From JAVDCA01 sp963819385 (GTDB lineage: Bacteria > Pseudomonadota > Alphaproteobacteria > Rhizobiales > Xanthobacteraceae), in NCBI GenBank assembly GCA_963819385.1, contig CAWFVV010000006.1, forward strand, positions 558,001 through 622,000: a stretch of 64,000 bases of DNA. The letters run 5' to 3'. This document shows, piece after piece, positions 17,094 to 27,018 of this stretch. The position numbers were made by a program, and so were the translations under genes. Positions within the stretch are counted from its first letter, which is position 1. Each line of letters starts with the position of its first letter. The notes beneath the pieces were generated by a model. It did not search any database. It saw nothing but the letters and a program-made list of their open reading frames with translations, and had not been told where the DNA came from.

Positions 17094-18758
17094 CTATTCG
17101 CGCGCGCCGATCGTCGCGCCGCCGGCCGCGTCGCGCCTGACCGCGATCGTGGTCGCGAAGGTCCGTTGAAACCGCTCGACCCTGTCGATGATTGTGCCGG
17201 CCACGCTCGTCCGGCACGACGAGCGCTCCGTCTCGATCACGAAATCGGCCCGCCGCGGATCCTCCTCGACGACCCACGACGGCGGCAGCAGCGGACCAGC
17301 CATGCTTTCGCGAAATCCGATGCACACCGCCACGTGCGGCGGCGGCGCCGCATTCGCGTGGCGCACCGCAAGGCGCCGAGCCGCTTGCGTCGCGGCGGCG
17401 CTCCAATAGTCGAGGTCAAAGCGGCCATAGGCGCCGGGCGTTCCGCCCGCGAATCCGTTCATGGCGATGTATTCGAGCGGGTGCAGGTAGGCCATGGTCC
17501 CGACCGTCACCGCCAGATGCAGGCCGACAATGGCTGCCGCGGTGCGCGGAAAGCGCGCCAAGAGCGGCATCAACTTGCACAAAGCCCACGCGGCCAGGAG
17601 GGCGAGCGGCGGCAGGATGAACAGAACGTGCCGCACGCCGTCGAACACGACCGATCCGCGCGTCACCACGAAGACGGGCGGACCGAGCGCCGCCACCACG
17701 ACGACCAGGAGGTTGCGCGCCCGCGCAACGCTCAACACCGCGGCCCGCGCGGCCGGACCAAAGCCCACCCGGCTGATATCCCGGCGCAGGGAGCCGAGCA
17801 AGCCGATGATTGCCGCGACACAGAACAGCGCCGCGCAAGCCAGCAGGACGACAAAACCCTCCGGCAGCCGGGCGAGAAGCTGCCCCGGGATGTAGTGCCA
17901 AGGAAGGTCGCCCGAGAACAGCGTTTCGCCCCAGGCCTTGAAAGAGAACAAGACATAGGACCTGATGAAATAGTCGTACACCGCCATGAATTGGGTGATC
18001 GGATTTCCGATCTGAAGCCAGGGCCATAGCGCCCAGGCCACGCACCAGCCGACGACGAGTGCCGCGACCGTTCGCATCGCGATGGCGACGAGCGCCGCGC
18101 GGCGCGCCGGATGCGGCGACAGCACCACCTCGATCGCACACAGCGCCATCGCGCCGACCAGGTAGGCGTCCGACAGAACTCCGCCGAAGCGCGTCGCGAT
18201 CGCGAGCCCGCCGGCACAACCGGCCGCCACGGTCGCGGACCAGGTCGGGACGGTGCGCGACGACATCGCGACCACGCCAAGCGTCGCCCAGGTCATGGCG
18301 GACAGGAACGGAAGATCGTTCGGCGTGAAAAAGAGGTGGCCATACAGGTTGCCGGTCGTGAGACACAGCACGATCGCCGCAAAGCCGGCCCAGCGGCCGA
18401 TCGCGAGCCGCCCGGTCGGCAGGAGCGCCGCGATGCCGGCGAGCCCAACCAAAAAAGTCAGCGCATGCCGGACCGTGAACGGATCGGCGATGCGGAACGA
18501 CTGGGTGATCGCAACGAGGATCTGAAACCAGGGCCCATAGAGATAGGCGTCGAAGAATGAAAACTGCGACCGGTCCGTGAACCCGCTCGTGTACCACGCC
18601 AGGGCCTTCGGCCCGTAGCCGTCGAAGATGAATTCGTCGGTCGTGATGCCGTAGTCGGGCGCGGTCGCGAGGCCGATGACGAGCACGACCGCCAGCAACG
18701 CTACGGTCGCGCGAATCTCGCGGTCGTGTGAGCGCAGAAGCGCATGGTCGCCCGGCAC
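17094..18758 (-). CDS. Multi-pass membrane glycosyltransferase (GT39/ArnT-like)
   Basis: 554 residues from a GTG at 18758, with about ten hydrophobic segments. The first periplasmic loop contains GITTDEFIFDGYG, matching the acidic DE pair that GT39/GT-C enzymes use in catalysis. Such proteins move a sugar from a polyprenyl-phosphate carrier to lipid A, protein or polysaccharide outside the membrane; the substrate here is unknown. An ATG at 18836 would place the start inside the rplQ terminator, whereas GTG 18758 has a strong GAGGGGGGAG. The C-terminal soluble part ends with a region rich in Arg and Thr. Confidence 0.75.
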   Translation of the reverse strand: MPGDHALLRSHDREIRATVALLAVVLVIGLATAPDYGITTDEFIFDGYGPKALAWYTSGFTDRSQFSFFDAYLYGPWFQILVAITQSFRIADPFTVRHALTFLVGLAGIAALLPTGRLAIGRWAGFAAIVLCLTTGNLYGHLFFTPNDLPFLSAMTWATLGVVAMSSRTVPTWSATVAAGCAGGLAIATRFGGVLSDAYLVGAMALCAIEVVLSPHPARRAALVAIAMRTVAALVVGWCVAWALWPWLQIGNPITQFMAVYDYFIRSYVLFSFKAWGETLFSGDLPWHYIPGQLLARLPEGFVVLLACAALFCVAAIIGLLGSLRRDISRVGFGPAARAAVLSVARARNLLVVVVAALGPPVFVVTRGSVVFDGVRHVLFILPPLALLAAWALCKLMPLLARFPRTAAAIVGLHLAVTVGTMAYLHPLEYIAMNGFAGGTPGAYGRFDLDYWSAAATQAARRLAVRHANAAPPPHVAVCIGFRESMAGPLLPPSWVVEEDPRRADFVIETERSSCRTSVAGTIIDRVERFQRTFATTIAVRRDAAGGATIGARE

Positions 18759-18760
18759 GC

Positions 18761-18770
18761 CTCCCCCCTC
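18761..18770 (-). promoter_or_regulatory. Ribosome binding site setting the GTG start of the GT39-like gene
   Basis: On the minus strand GAGGGGGGAG lies two bases before GTG 18758. It excludes the upstream ATG at 18836, which overlaps the terminator hairpin. Confidence 0.55.
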
Positions 18771-18805
18771 GTTTGCGCGATGGGCCCGTGAACGCCGCGG
18801 CCATG

Positions 18806-18831
18806 AAAAAAGGGGCCGCGCGGCCCCTTTT
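18806..18831 (-). terminator. Intrinsic terminator after rplQ
   Basis: A 16-base self-complementary GGGGCCGCGCGGCCCC (18812-18827) is followed on the minus strand by six T residues (complement of 18806-18811). It lies 35 bases after the inferred rplQ stop and closes the str-S10-spc-alpha array. Confidence 0.88.
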
Positions 18832-18865
18832 GTCATCTAGTCCTGTCGGACATCTTGCCGCCGAC

Positions 18866-19295
18866 TCATGCCGCCTCGGTGGAACTCGACCGCGACCTTC
18901 TCCTGGACCGGCCCGGAGTCCTGCCCTTTGGCGTCCACATCACGATCGACGAACTCGATCACCGCGACCGGCGCGTTGTCGCCGTAGCGGAAGCCCGCCT
19001 TCATGATGCGGAGATAGCCGCCGTTGCGTTCCTTGTAGCGCGGGCCGAGCACGTCGAAGAGCTTCTTGACCATCGGCACGTCGCGGATCTCGGCGATCGC
19101 CTTGCGCCGCGCATGCAAGTCGCCGCGTTTGCCGAGCGTGACCAGCTTCTCGACGATCGGGCGCAGGTCCTTGGCCTTGGGCAGCGTGGTGGTGATCTGC
19201 TCGTGCTTGATCAGCGCGGCCGCCATGTTGGCGAACATGGCGCGGCGATGCTCGGCCGTGCGGTTTAGCTTGCGGTGGGCGTTACCGTGACGCAT
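18866..19295 (-). CDS. rplQ: Ribosomal protein L17, 3' end altered by one-base insertion
   Basis: Large-subunit protein lining the exit-tunnel region. The start MRHGNAHRKLNRTAEHRRAM is canonical. As written the frame continues to 18837 and ends in an unusual basic tail. Plus-strand GAACTC at 18882-18887 (minus GAGTTC) looks like GACTC/GAGTC with one extra base; removing it gives an ending VESTEAA and a TGA at 18866-18868, for 142 residues, close to the family norm. Last gene of the alpha operon, followed by a strong terminator. Confidence 0.92.
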
Positions 19296-19323
19296 CGCCG
19301 TGGTCCCTTTTCTACCTTTTCAT

Positions 19324-19352
19324 AGCGTCATTGCGAGCGAAGCGAAGCAATC
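19324..19352. repeat. Dispersed repeat between rpoA and rplQ
   Basis: The segment GCGTCATTGCGAGCGAAGC and the bases following it (GAAGCAATCTCG) match a widespread bacterial intergenic repeat type recognisable from many genomes. It lies in the 89-base gap between rpoA and rplQ. Confidence 0.55.
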
Positions 19353-19384
19353 TCGAGCCGCACATGCATGCGTTGACGCAAACC

Positions 19385-20404
19385 TCAGTAATGATCCTCG
19401 AAGCGCTTCGCCAGCTCGTCGATGTTCTCCGGCGGCCAGCCCGGCACTTCCATGCCGAGATGGAGGCCCATCTGGGCCAGCACTTCCTTGATCTCGTTGA
19501 GCGACTTGCGGCCGAAGTTCGGCGTGCGCAGCATCTCTGCCTCGGTCTTCTGCACGAGGTCGCCGATGTAGACGATGTTGTCGTTCTTGAGACAGTTGGC
19601 CGAGCGCACCGAAAGCTCGAGCTCGTCCACCTTCTTGAGGAAGGCCGGGTTGAACGCGAGATCGGGGATCGCCTCGATCGCGACTTCCTTGCGCGGCTCC
19701 TCGAAGTTGACGAACACGTTGAGCTGGTCCTGCAAAATCCTCGCCGCATACGCGAGCGCGTCCTCGGGGGTCACGGCGCCGTTGGTCTCGATCTGCATCG
19801 TGAGCTTGTCGTAGTCGAGAATCTGGCCTTCGCGGGTATTCTCGACCCGATAGGAGATCTTCTTGACCGGGGAGAACAGGCTGTCGACCGGGATCAGGCC
19901 GATCGGCGCGTCCTCGGGACGGTTGCGCTCGGCCGGCACGTAGCCCTTGCCGGTGTTGACCGTGAACTCCATGCGGATCTCGGCGCCTTCGTCGAGATGG
20001 CAGAGCACGAGCTCCGGATTGAGCACGACCACGTCGCCGACGGTCTGGATGTCGCCCGCCGTGACGACGGCCGGCCCGGACTTCTTGACCACCATGCGCT
20101 TGGGCCCATCGCCCTGCATCTTGATGGCGATGTCCTTGATGTTGAGTACGATGTCGGTCACGTCCTCGCGCACGCCGGCGATCGAGGAGAATTCATGCAG
20201 CACGCCGTCGATGTGCACCGACTGCACGCTCGCGCCCTGCAGCGACGACAACAGGATGCGCCGCAGCGCGTTGCCGAGCGTGAGCCCGAAGCCGCGCTCG
20301 AGCGGCTCGGCCACGACCGTCGCGATGCGCTTGGGGTCGCCGCCCGCGGCCACCTGGAGCTTGTTCGGCTTGATCAGTTCTTGCCAGTTCTTTTGGATCG
20401 TCAC
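19385..20404 (-). CDS. rpoA: RNA polymerase alpha subunit
   Basis: 339 residues, full length. The N-terminal assembly domain (TLGNALRRILLSSLQGASV, then HIDGVLHEFSSI) and the C-terminal DNA-binding domain (ELELSVRSANCLKNDNIVY, then GRKSLNEIKEVLAQMG) are both intact. It nucleates polymerase assembly and its C-terminal domain contacts UP elements and activators. Standard position between rpsK and rplQ in the alpha operon. Confidence 0.98.
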   Translation of the reverse strand: MTIQKNWQELIKPNKLQVAAGGDPKRIATVVAEPLERGFGLTLGNALRRILLSSLQGASVQSVHIDGVLHEFSSIAGVREDVTDIVLNIKDIAIKMQGDGPKRMVVKKSGPAVVTAGDIQTVGDVVVLNPELVLCHLDEGAEIRMEFTVNTGKGYVPAERNRPEDAPIGLIPVDSLFSPVKKISYRVENTREGQILDYDKLTMQIETNGAVTPEDALAYAARILQDQLNVFVNFEEPRKEVAIEAIPDLAFNPAFLKKVDELELSVRSANCLKNDNIVYIGDLVQKTEAEMLRTPNFGRKSLNEIKEVLAQMGLHLGMEVPGWPPENIDELAKRFEDHY

Positions 20405-20513
20405 GTTTCATCACCATTCGTTTGGCGGCGCGGTCCCCGCGCATCCCGCTCCGCCCGCGGGACAAATCGGCGGCGGCGGACGGCAGGGGGCCGATCCGCC
20501 GGATGAAAACCAT

Positions 20514-20904
20514 TCAGACTCTGCGGCGCTTGCGCGGCCGGCAGCCATTGTGCGGGATCGGCGTCACGTCGCGGATCGACGTGATCATGAAGCCGGCCGA
20601 CTGCAGCGCCCGCAGCGCCGACTTCGCGGCCCGAGCCCGGGCCCGCAACCTCGACCTCGAGGGTGCGCATGCCGTGCTCCTGCGCCTTCTTGGCGACGTC
20701 TTCGCCGGCGACCTGCGCCGCATACGGCGTCGACTTGCGCGAGCCCTTGAAGCCCATCGTGCCGGACGACGACCACGCGATGGTGTTGCCCTGCGCGTCC
20801 GTGATGGTGATCATCGTATTGTTGAAGGTCGCGTTCACATGCGCAACGCCGGAGGCGATGTTCTTGCGCTCACGGCGGCGGACGCGGGTGGCTTCCTTGC
20901 CCAT
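20514..20904 (-). CDS. rpsK: Ribosomal protein S11, split by one-base insertion
   Basis: Small-subunit platform protein. The first part reads normally through NATFNNTMITITDAQGNTIA and VAGPGSGRE, then loses frame; the correct ending (SALRALQSAGFMITSIRD to KRRRV) continues in another frame to the TGA at 20514-20516. The break is plus-strand GACTTC 20620-20625 (minus GAAGTC) where GACTC/GAGTC is expected. Removing one base gives 129 residues, exactly the usual length. Located between rpsM and rpoA. Confidence 0.94.
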
Positions 20905-20981
20905 TCTGTTTCCCTTTGCGGCTCGCTCGGCGTGCGAGCCCTGATCGCGTGAATTGGTTTGCTACCGGAATCGGTCGCGGC

Positions 20982-21356
20982 TCAGGTGACCTTCTTCTTG
21001 CCGGCGATCGGCTTCGACGGTCCCTTGCGGGTGCGCGCATTGGTGTGGGTGCGCTGGCCGCGGACCGGCAGGTTGCGGCGATGGCGCAGCCCGCGATAGC
21101 AGCCCAGATCCTGGAGCCGCTTGATGTTGAGCGTGACTTCGCGCCGCAGATCGCCCTCGACGAGGTAATCGCGGTCGATCACTTCGCGGATCTGCAAGAC
21201 TTCGGCGTCGGTCAGTTGCGACACCCGCCGCTCCGGCGGCAGATGCACTTTCTCCATGATCTCGCCGGCCGTCTTCGGGCCGATGCCATGGATGTATTGG
21301 AGCGCGATCACGACGCGCTTGTTGGTCGGGATATTGACACCAGCGATACGGGCCAC
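20982..21356 (-). CDS. rpsM: Ribosomal protein S13
   Basis: 124 residues from a GTG at 21356 preceded by AAGGGAG. Sequence VARIAGVNIPTNKRVVIALQ and the C-terminal RGQRTHTNARTRKGPSKP basic tail are typical; the helix-two-turn-helix region IHGIGPKTAGEIMEKV is intact. S13 heads the 30S subunit and bridges to 50S and tRNA. First gene of the alpha operon, 174 bases after adk. Confidence 0.97.
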   Translation of the reverse strand: MARIAGVNIPTNKRVVIALQYIHGIGPKTAGEIMEKVHLPPERRVSQLTDAEVLQIREVIDRDYLVEGDLRREVTLNIKRLQDLGCYRGLRHRRNLPVRGQRTHTNARTRKGPSKPIAGKKKVT

Positions 21357-21530
21357 GACGGCTGCTCCCTTTTGCCGGCGCGCGCCGGCCCTTCCAAAAA
21401 TTTCACCAAGTCGATCTGAAGGCTCGCGATAAACGCGAACACGACGCCCACCCCGCCTCCCGGGGCCCGGCATCGTGCGTGAACTTTCTCCGACTGGGTG
21501 CCGGGTATTTACGGATTCTTCCCACCGGCG

Positions 21531-22360
21531 TCAACCTCTTCCACGGCCTTTATTAATGGCCTTTCGCCGCGCCCCGGCCGGTGGCTTGCGCGTGCCCCGT
21601 CGCGCGGTGGCGCGAGCTGACCGCGCGACCCGGGGACGGCCGGCTTTCGCCTTGGCGCCGGGTTTGCGGCTGGTCTTTCGGGCGGTCTTCGCCTTGGCAG
21701 GCTTGCCCTTGCGCGCGCCCTTCGCCGGACTGGTCTTGGTGGCGGCCTTGATGGCGACCTTCTTGGCGGCGACCGGGCGGTCAGCCTTTCCCAGGGCGTG
21801 GTCGATCGCAGCGGAGACCTCTGGGATCGGAGCCATGCCGTCGACCGCCCGCAGAAGCCCATGATCGCTGTAATATGATACCAGGGGCGCCGTCTGGACC
21901 CGGTAGGTATGCACCCGCTTCTCCAGCGCCTCCGGGTTGTCGTCGGCGCGCGCGGTTTCGCCCCGCGCCTGCATGTCGGCAACGCGCTTGGCGATGCGCT
22001 GGTGCAGAATGCCTTCATCGACCTTGAGCTGGACCGCCGCGTCGAGCGCGATGCCCTTGTCCTTGAGCATGCGGTCGAGCGCCTGCGCTTGCGGCACCGT
22101 GCGCGGGAACCCGTCGAGAATGAAGCCGTTCTTCGCGTCCGGCTGCTCGATTCGGTCGGCGACGATCGAGACCACCACGTCGTCGGGCACGAGCTCGCCG
22201 CGCGCCATGATGTCGCGCGCCTTCAGACCGACCGGCGTCTCCGCCTTGACGGCCGCACGCAGCATGTCGCCGGTCGACAGCTGCACAATTCCATATTTTT
22301 CAGTCAGACGTTGGGATTGAGTACCTTTTCCGCACCCCGGCGGCCCCAGCAGAATAAGCC

Positions 22361-22364
<4 letters not shown>
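21531..22364 (-). CDS. adk: Adenylate kinase with a long Lys/Ala/Arg-rich C-terminal tail
   Basis: The kinase occupies residues 1 to about 192: P-loop GPPGCGKGTQ, QLSTGDMLRAA, FILDGFPRT and the short LID with RADDNPEALEKRVHTY. It interconverts ATP, AMP and ADP. Residues about 193-277 form an 85-residue tail rich in Lys, Ala, Arg and Pro (KKVAIKAATKTSPAKGARKG and on to GRPRVARSARATARRG), resembling histone H1-like bacterial tails. Usual Adk length is about 190-220. The ATG overlaps the secY stop by four bases. The tail might bind nucleic acid or ribosomes; this is inference. Confidence 0.95.
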
Positions 22365-23693
<1,329 letters not shown>

Positions 23694-23725
23694 GCGTCCA
23701 CGCTCCCGGTTGCGCCTACCGCCCC

Positions 23726-23841
23726 GTCATGGCCGGCATCGCCGTTCGAAGAACGGCTCGCTTCACTCGCCTATGCTCGGCCATACTCGCCGAAAGAGGT
23801 ATAAGTCATGCGTGTCCGGCACAAGGGCCGGCACAGACAAG
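23726..23841. repeat. Degenerate dispersed repeat between rplO and secY
   Basis: The 173-base gap holds GTCATGGCCGGCATCGCC at 23726-23743, a CCGTTCGAAGAACGG palindrome, and near the far end GTGTCCGGCACAAGGGCCGG. These resemble worn halves of the GTCATGGCCGG...-type repeat seen at 24380-24460. Confidence 0.45.
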
Positions 23842-23866
23842 CGTCCGTGACCGACCGCACTCATTC

Positions 23867-24355
23867 CTACGCGGCCTTGTCGTCCCCCTCGCGCTTCGCC
23901 GCGAGGACCTTCACCGAGCCGCCCGCCTTCTCGACCGCGGCGGCCGCCGACTTCGAGGCGCCATAGACCTCGAAATTGAGCTTGGCCTTGATCTCGCCGT
24001 TGCCCAGGAGCCGCACGCCGTCTTTCACGCGGCGTAGGACCCCTGCCCGCACCAGCGCGGCCGCGTCCACCACGTCCTTGGGATCGAGCCGTCCGGCGTC
24101 GACCGCCGTCTGCACGCGACCCAGGTTCACCTCGTTGAGCTTCTTGGCGAAGATGTTGTTGAAGCCGCGCTTGGGCAGGCGGCGATGCAGCGGCATCTGA
24201 CCGCCTTCGAAGCCCTTGATGCGCACGCCCGAGCGCGCGGTCTGGCCCTTGCCGCCGCGGCCGCCCGTCTTGCCCGACCCCGAGCCGATGCCGCGCCCGA
24301 TGCGCTGCCGCGGCTTGCGCGACCCCGGCCGGTCGGCGAGTTCGTTGAGCTTCAT
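23867..24355 (-). CDS. rplO: Ribosomal protein L15
   Basis: 162 residues from ATG 24355. The Gly/Arg-rich N-terminus (RIGRGIGSGSGKTGGRGGKG) and globular C-terminus (RLDPKDVVDAAALVRAGVL) are typical. An in-frame start upstream at 24457 falls inside a repeat and is rejected. L15 is a late assembly protein of the 50S subunit. Confidence 0.97.
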   Translation of the reverse strand: MKLNELADRPGSRKPRQRIGRGIGSGSGKTGGRGGKGQTARSGVRIKGFEGGQMPLHRRLPKRGFNNIFAKKLNEVNLGRVQTAVDAGRLDPKDVVDAAALVRAGVLRRVKDGVRLLGNGEIKAKLNFEVYGASKSAAAAVEKAGGSVKVLAAKREGDDKAA

Positions 24356-24379
24356 GGCCCTCTCCGTTCGACTTACTGC

Positions 24380-24460
24380 GTCATGGCCGGCCTTGTCCTG
24401 ACCATCCACGTCTTGCTTGATTTCCAAGACGCGGATGCCCGGGACAAGGCCGGGCATGAC
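24380..24460. repeat. Long palindromic repeat between rpmD and rplO
   Basis: GTCATGGCCGGCCTTGTCCT at 24380-24399 and the bases after it (CATCCACGTCTTG) pair imperfectly with CAAGACGCGGATGCCCGGGA and ACAAGGCCGGGCATGAC ending at 24460, making an arm of roughly 36 bases around a short loop. Its spurious translation begins MPGLVPGIRV, a hallmark of a dispersed repeat family in Bradyrhizobium relatives. Confidence 0.8.
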
Positions 24461-24466
24461 GGCGAA

Positions 24467-24661
24467 TTATCTTGCCTCGACCACCCGCACCAAGTGCGCG
24501 ACCTTGGCGATCATGCCGCGCACCGAGGGCGTGTCCTCGAGCTCCGAGACCCGCCCGATGCGGTTGAGCCGCAGCCCGATCAGCGTCTCGCGCTGCGAGT
24601 GATGCCGCCGCGCGGCGCTACCGGTCTGCTCGACCTTGATCGTCTTCGTCGCCTTCGCCAT
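24467..24661 (-). CDS. rpmD: Ribosomal protein L30
   Basis: 64 residues starting MAKATKTIKVEQTGSAARR. The short L30 fold is complete, with HHSQRETLIGLRLNRIGR and a basic C-terminus. Found at its standard place between rpsE and rplO; 27-base gap to rpsE. Confidence 0.95.
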   Translation of the reverse strand: MAKATKTIKVEQTGSAARRHHSQRETLIGLRLNRIGRVSELEDTPSVRGMIAKVAHLVRVVEAR

Positions 24662-24688
24662 GGCGGGCAATCCTCAAGCGTTGCGCGT

Positions 24689-25255
24689 TCAGTCAGCCGA
24701 CGCCTCGGCGTCGGCGCCTTCGCGGCGGCGCGACTGCAGGGCGGAGACCTTGATGCTGCGACGCGCCGCGACCGAGCGCGGCAAGTCCTGGTGCTTGAGC
24801 GCGTCGAAGGTCGCGCGCACCATGTTGTAGGGGTTGGACGAGCCGAGCGACTTCGCCACCACGTCCTGCACGCCGAGCGTCTCGAACACGGCGCGCATCG
24901 GGCCGCCCGCGATGATGCCGGTGCCGGGAGGCGCCGCGCGCAGGAAGACCTTGCCGGCGCCATGCCGGCCCGCGACGTCGTGGTGCAGCGTACGGCCCTC
25001 GCGCAACGGCACGCGCGTGAGGTTGCGCTTGGCCGCGTCGGTCGCCTTGCGGATCGCTTCCGGCACCTCGCGCGCCTTGCCGTGACCGTGGCCGACCCGC
25101 CCCTTCTGGTCGCCCACGACGACGAGCGCCGCGAAGCCGAAACGCCGACCGCCCTTCACCACCTTGGCGACGCGGTTGATCGCCACGAGCTTCTCGGTGA
25201 ACTCGTTATCCCGTTCATCGCGATTCCGATCGCGGTGGTCGCGTTCACGTGCCAT
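24689..25255 (-). CDS. rpsE: Ribosomal protein S5
   Basis: 188 residues. Double-stranded RNA-binding-like N-terminal domain (EKLVAINRVAKVVKGGRRFG) and C-terminal domain (GTGIIAGGPMRAVFETLGV) are intact. There is a charged N-terminal extension (RERDHRDRNRDERD) and an acidic tail. S5 affects decoding accuracy. 38-base gap from rplR. Confidence 0.97.
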   Translation of the reverse strand: MARERDHRDRNRDERDNEFTEKLVAINRVAKVVKGGRRFGFAALVVVGDQKGRVGHGHGKAREVPEAIRKATDAAKRNLTRVPLREGRTLHHDVAGRHGAGKVFLRAAPPGTGIIAGGPMRAVFETLGVQDVVAKSLGSSNPYNMVRATFDALKHQDLPRSVAARRSIKVSALQSRRREGADAEASAD

Positions 25256-25293
25256 GAGAGAAATCCGTTTCTGTTGCCGGTCCTACTGCACCG

Positions 25294-25656
25294 TCAGAAC
25301 TTGAGTCCGCCCTCGCGGGCGGCCTCGGCCAGCGCCTTGACGCGCCCGTGGAACATGTAGCCGCCGCGGTCGAACACGACGTCCTTGACGCCCTTGGCGG
25401 AGGCGCGCTCGGCCACCGCCTTGCCGACCGCCTTGGCGGCCTCGATATTGGCGCCCGTCTTGAGCGATCCGCGCATGTCCTTCTCCATCGACGACGCGGC
25501 GGCGAGCGTCTCGCCTTTGCGATCGTCGATGACCTGCGCGTAGATGTGCTTCGACGAGCGGAAGACCGAGAGGCGCAGACGCTCGCCGGCCACCGCCTTG
25601 ATGTGGCGGCGCACGCGCGCCGTGCGCCGTACGCTCTGCTTCTTGGGTTTCGCCAT
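25294..25656 (-). CDS. rplR: Ribosomal protein L18
   Basis: 120 residues from ATG 25656. RLSVFRSSKHIYAQVIDD and VVFDRGGYMFHGRVKALAEA are diagnostic of this 5S rRNA-binding protein. A GAGTC (GANTC) at 25303-25307 is intact and in frame, showing that not every such site in the window carries an insertion. Confidence 0.97.
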   Translation of the reverse strand: MAKPKKQSVRRTARVRRHIKAVAGERLRLSVFRSSKHIYAQVIDDRKGETLAAASSMEKDMRGSLKTGANIEAAKAVGKAVAERASAKGVKDVVFDRGGYMFHGRVKALAEAAREGGLKF

Positions 25657-25667
25657 GATCGGCTCCG

Positions 25668-26201
25668 TTACTTCTTCTTGCCTTCCTTGCGGAAGATGTA
25701 CTCGCCCGCGTATTTCACGCCCTTGCCCTTGTACGGTTCGGGCTTGCGGAACCCGCGGATCTCGGCCGCCACCTGGCCGACCTTCTGCCGGTCGATGCCG
25801 GTGATCACCACCTCGGTCGGCTTCGGCGTCACGATCGCGATGCCGGCCGGGATCGGATAGACCACGTCGTGGCTGTAGCCGAGCGCGATCTGCAGGTTCT
25901 TGCCCTGCACCGCCGCACGGTAACCGACGCCGTTGATCTCGAGCTTGCGCTCGAAGCCCTTGGTCACGCCGGCGACCAGGTTCGACACCAGCGTGCGCGA
26001 GGTGCCCCACATGGAGCGCGCGCGCTTGGTCTCGTTGCGCGGGTCGACCTTGATGCTGCCCTTGTCGAGCTTCGCCTGGACCTCGGCGGGCAGCACGAGC
26101 TCGAGGGCGCCTTTCGGCCCCTTCATCTTCACGGTCTGCCCATCGACGCTTGCGGTGACGCCGGACGGGATGGTGACCGCTCTCTTGCCGATACGAGACA
26201 T
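25668..26201 (-). CDS. rplF: Ribosomal protein L6
   Basis: 177 residues, two-domain L6: MSRIGKRAVTIPSGVTAS at the start and EIRGFRKPEPYKGKGVKYAG near the end. It binds 23S rRNA near the sarcin-ricin loop. 11-base gap to rplR, 53 bases from rpsH. Confidence 0.97.
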   Translation of the reverse strand: MSRIGKRAVTIPSGVTASVDGQTVKMKGPKGALELVLPAEVQAKLDKGSIKVDPRNETKRARSMWGTSRTLVSNLVAGVTKGFERKLEINGVGYRAAVQGKNLQIALGYSHDVVYPIPAGIAIVTPKPTEVVITGIDRQKVGQVAAEIRGFRKPEPYKGKGVKYAGEYIFRKEGKKK

Positions 26202-26254
26202 ATCAGTCGTCCCTTACGTGTTTCGCTTCGTCCGCGCGTGCCCGTGGCACTGCG

Positions 26255-26653
26255 TCAGAACACCGTGAACAGGATCTCGCCGCCGACATTGGCGTCGCGC
26301 GCCGCGTGATCCGCCATCACGCCCTTCGGCGTCGAGATGATCGCGACGCCGAGGCCGTTGTTGATGCGCGGCAGCCCCTGCGCCGACGAATAGACGCGCC
26401 GCCCGGGCTTCGACACCCGCTCGATCTCGCGGATCACGGGCGCGCCGTCGAAATATTTGAGCTCGATCTCGATCTCGCTGCGCCCATCGCCGTGCTCGAC
26501 GGTGGCGTAGCCGCGGATGTAGCCCTCGGTCTTGAGGACCTCGAGGACGCGCTCGCGCAGCTTCGAGGCCGGCGTCGACACCTTCGACTTGGCACGCTGC
26601 TGCGCATTGCGGATGCGCGTGATCATGTCGCCGATCGGATCCGTCATCGCCAT
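26255..26653 (-). CDS. rpsH: Ribosomal protein S8
   Basis: 132 residues. MTDPIGDMITRIRNAQQRAK and the C-terminal GLGVAIISTPKGVMADHAAR region are typical. In many bacteria S8 represses the spc operon by binding its mRNA near rplE; I could not identify the mimic structure here by eye. Confidence 0.97.
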   Translation of the reverse strand: MAMTDPIGDMITRIRNAQQRAKSKVSTPASKLRERVLEVLKTEGYIRGYATVEHGDGRSEIEIELKYFDGAPVIREIERVSKPGRRVYSSAQGLPRINNGLGVAIISTPKGVMADHAARDANVGGEILFTVF

Positions 26654-26666
26654 GGTCCGGCCCTCC

Positions 26667-26972
26667 TCACCAGCTCGACTTCACGAGGCCGGGAATCAGC
26701 CCCTTGGAGCCAAGCTCGCGCATCGCGATGCGGCTCATCTTGAGCTTGCGATAGAACGCGCGCGGACGGCCCGTCACCTCGCAGCGATTGCGGATGCGCG
26801 TCGCCGAGCCGTTGCGCGGCATCGCGGCAAGCTTCAGGGAGGCGGCGAACCGCTCCTCCATCGGCCTGGTCTTGTCCATCGCGATCGCCTTGAGGCGCGA
26901 GCGACGACCGGAAAACTTCTTGGTCATCCTGCGCCGCCGCTCGTTCTTCTCGATCGAACTCTTCTTGGCCAT
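26667..26972 (-). CDS. rpsN: Ribosomal protein S14, zinc-free long form
   Basis: 101 residues, the long form lacking CxxC zinc motifs, with MAKKSSIEKNERRRRMTKK, RNRCEVTGRPRAFYRKLKM and a terminal KSSW. Head protein of the 30S subunit. A GAATC at 26693-26697 is intact and in frame. Confidence 0.97.
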   Translation of the reverse strand: MAKKSSIEKNERRRRMTKKFSGRRSRLKAIAMDKTRPMEERFAASLKLAAMPRNGSATRIRNRCEVTGRPRAFYRKLKMSRIAMRELGSKGLIPGLVKSSW

Positions 26973-27018
26973 TAGGCCCTCCTTGGCCCTTCCGCGTCTG
27001 AAGCGACGTTGCGTCTCT

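Noticed and set aside
18759..18836. ATG start at 18836 for the GT39-like gene
   Set aside because: It overlaps the rplQ terminator hairpin and encodes a low-complexity start; GTG 18758 has a far better ribosome binding site.
24356..24457. In-frame upstream extension of rplO beginning MPGLVPGIRV
   Set aside because: This is translation of a dispersed palindromic repeat; the conserved L15 start is at 24355.
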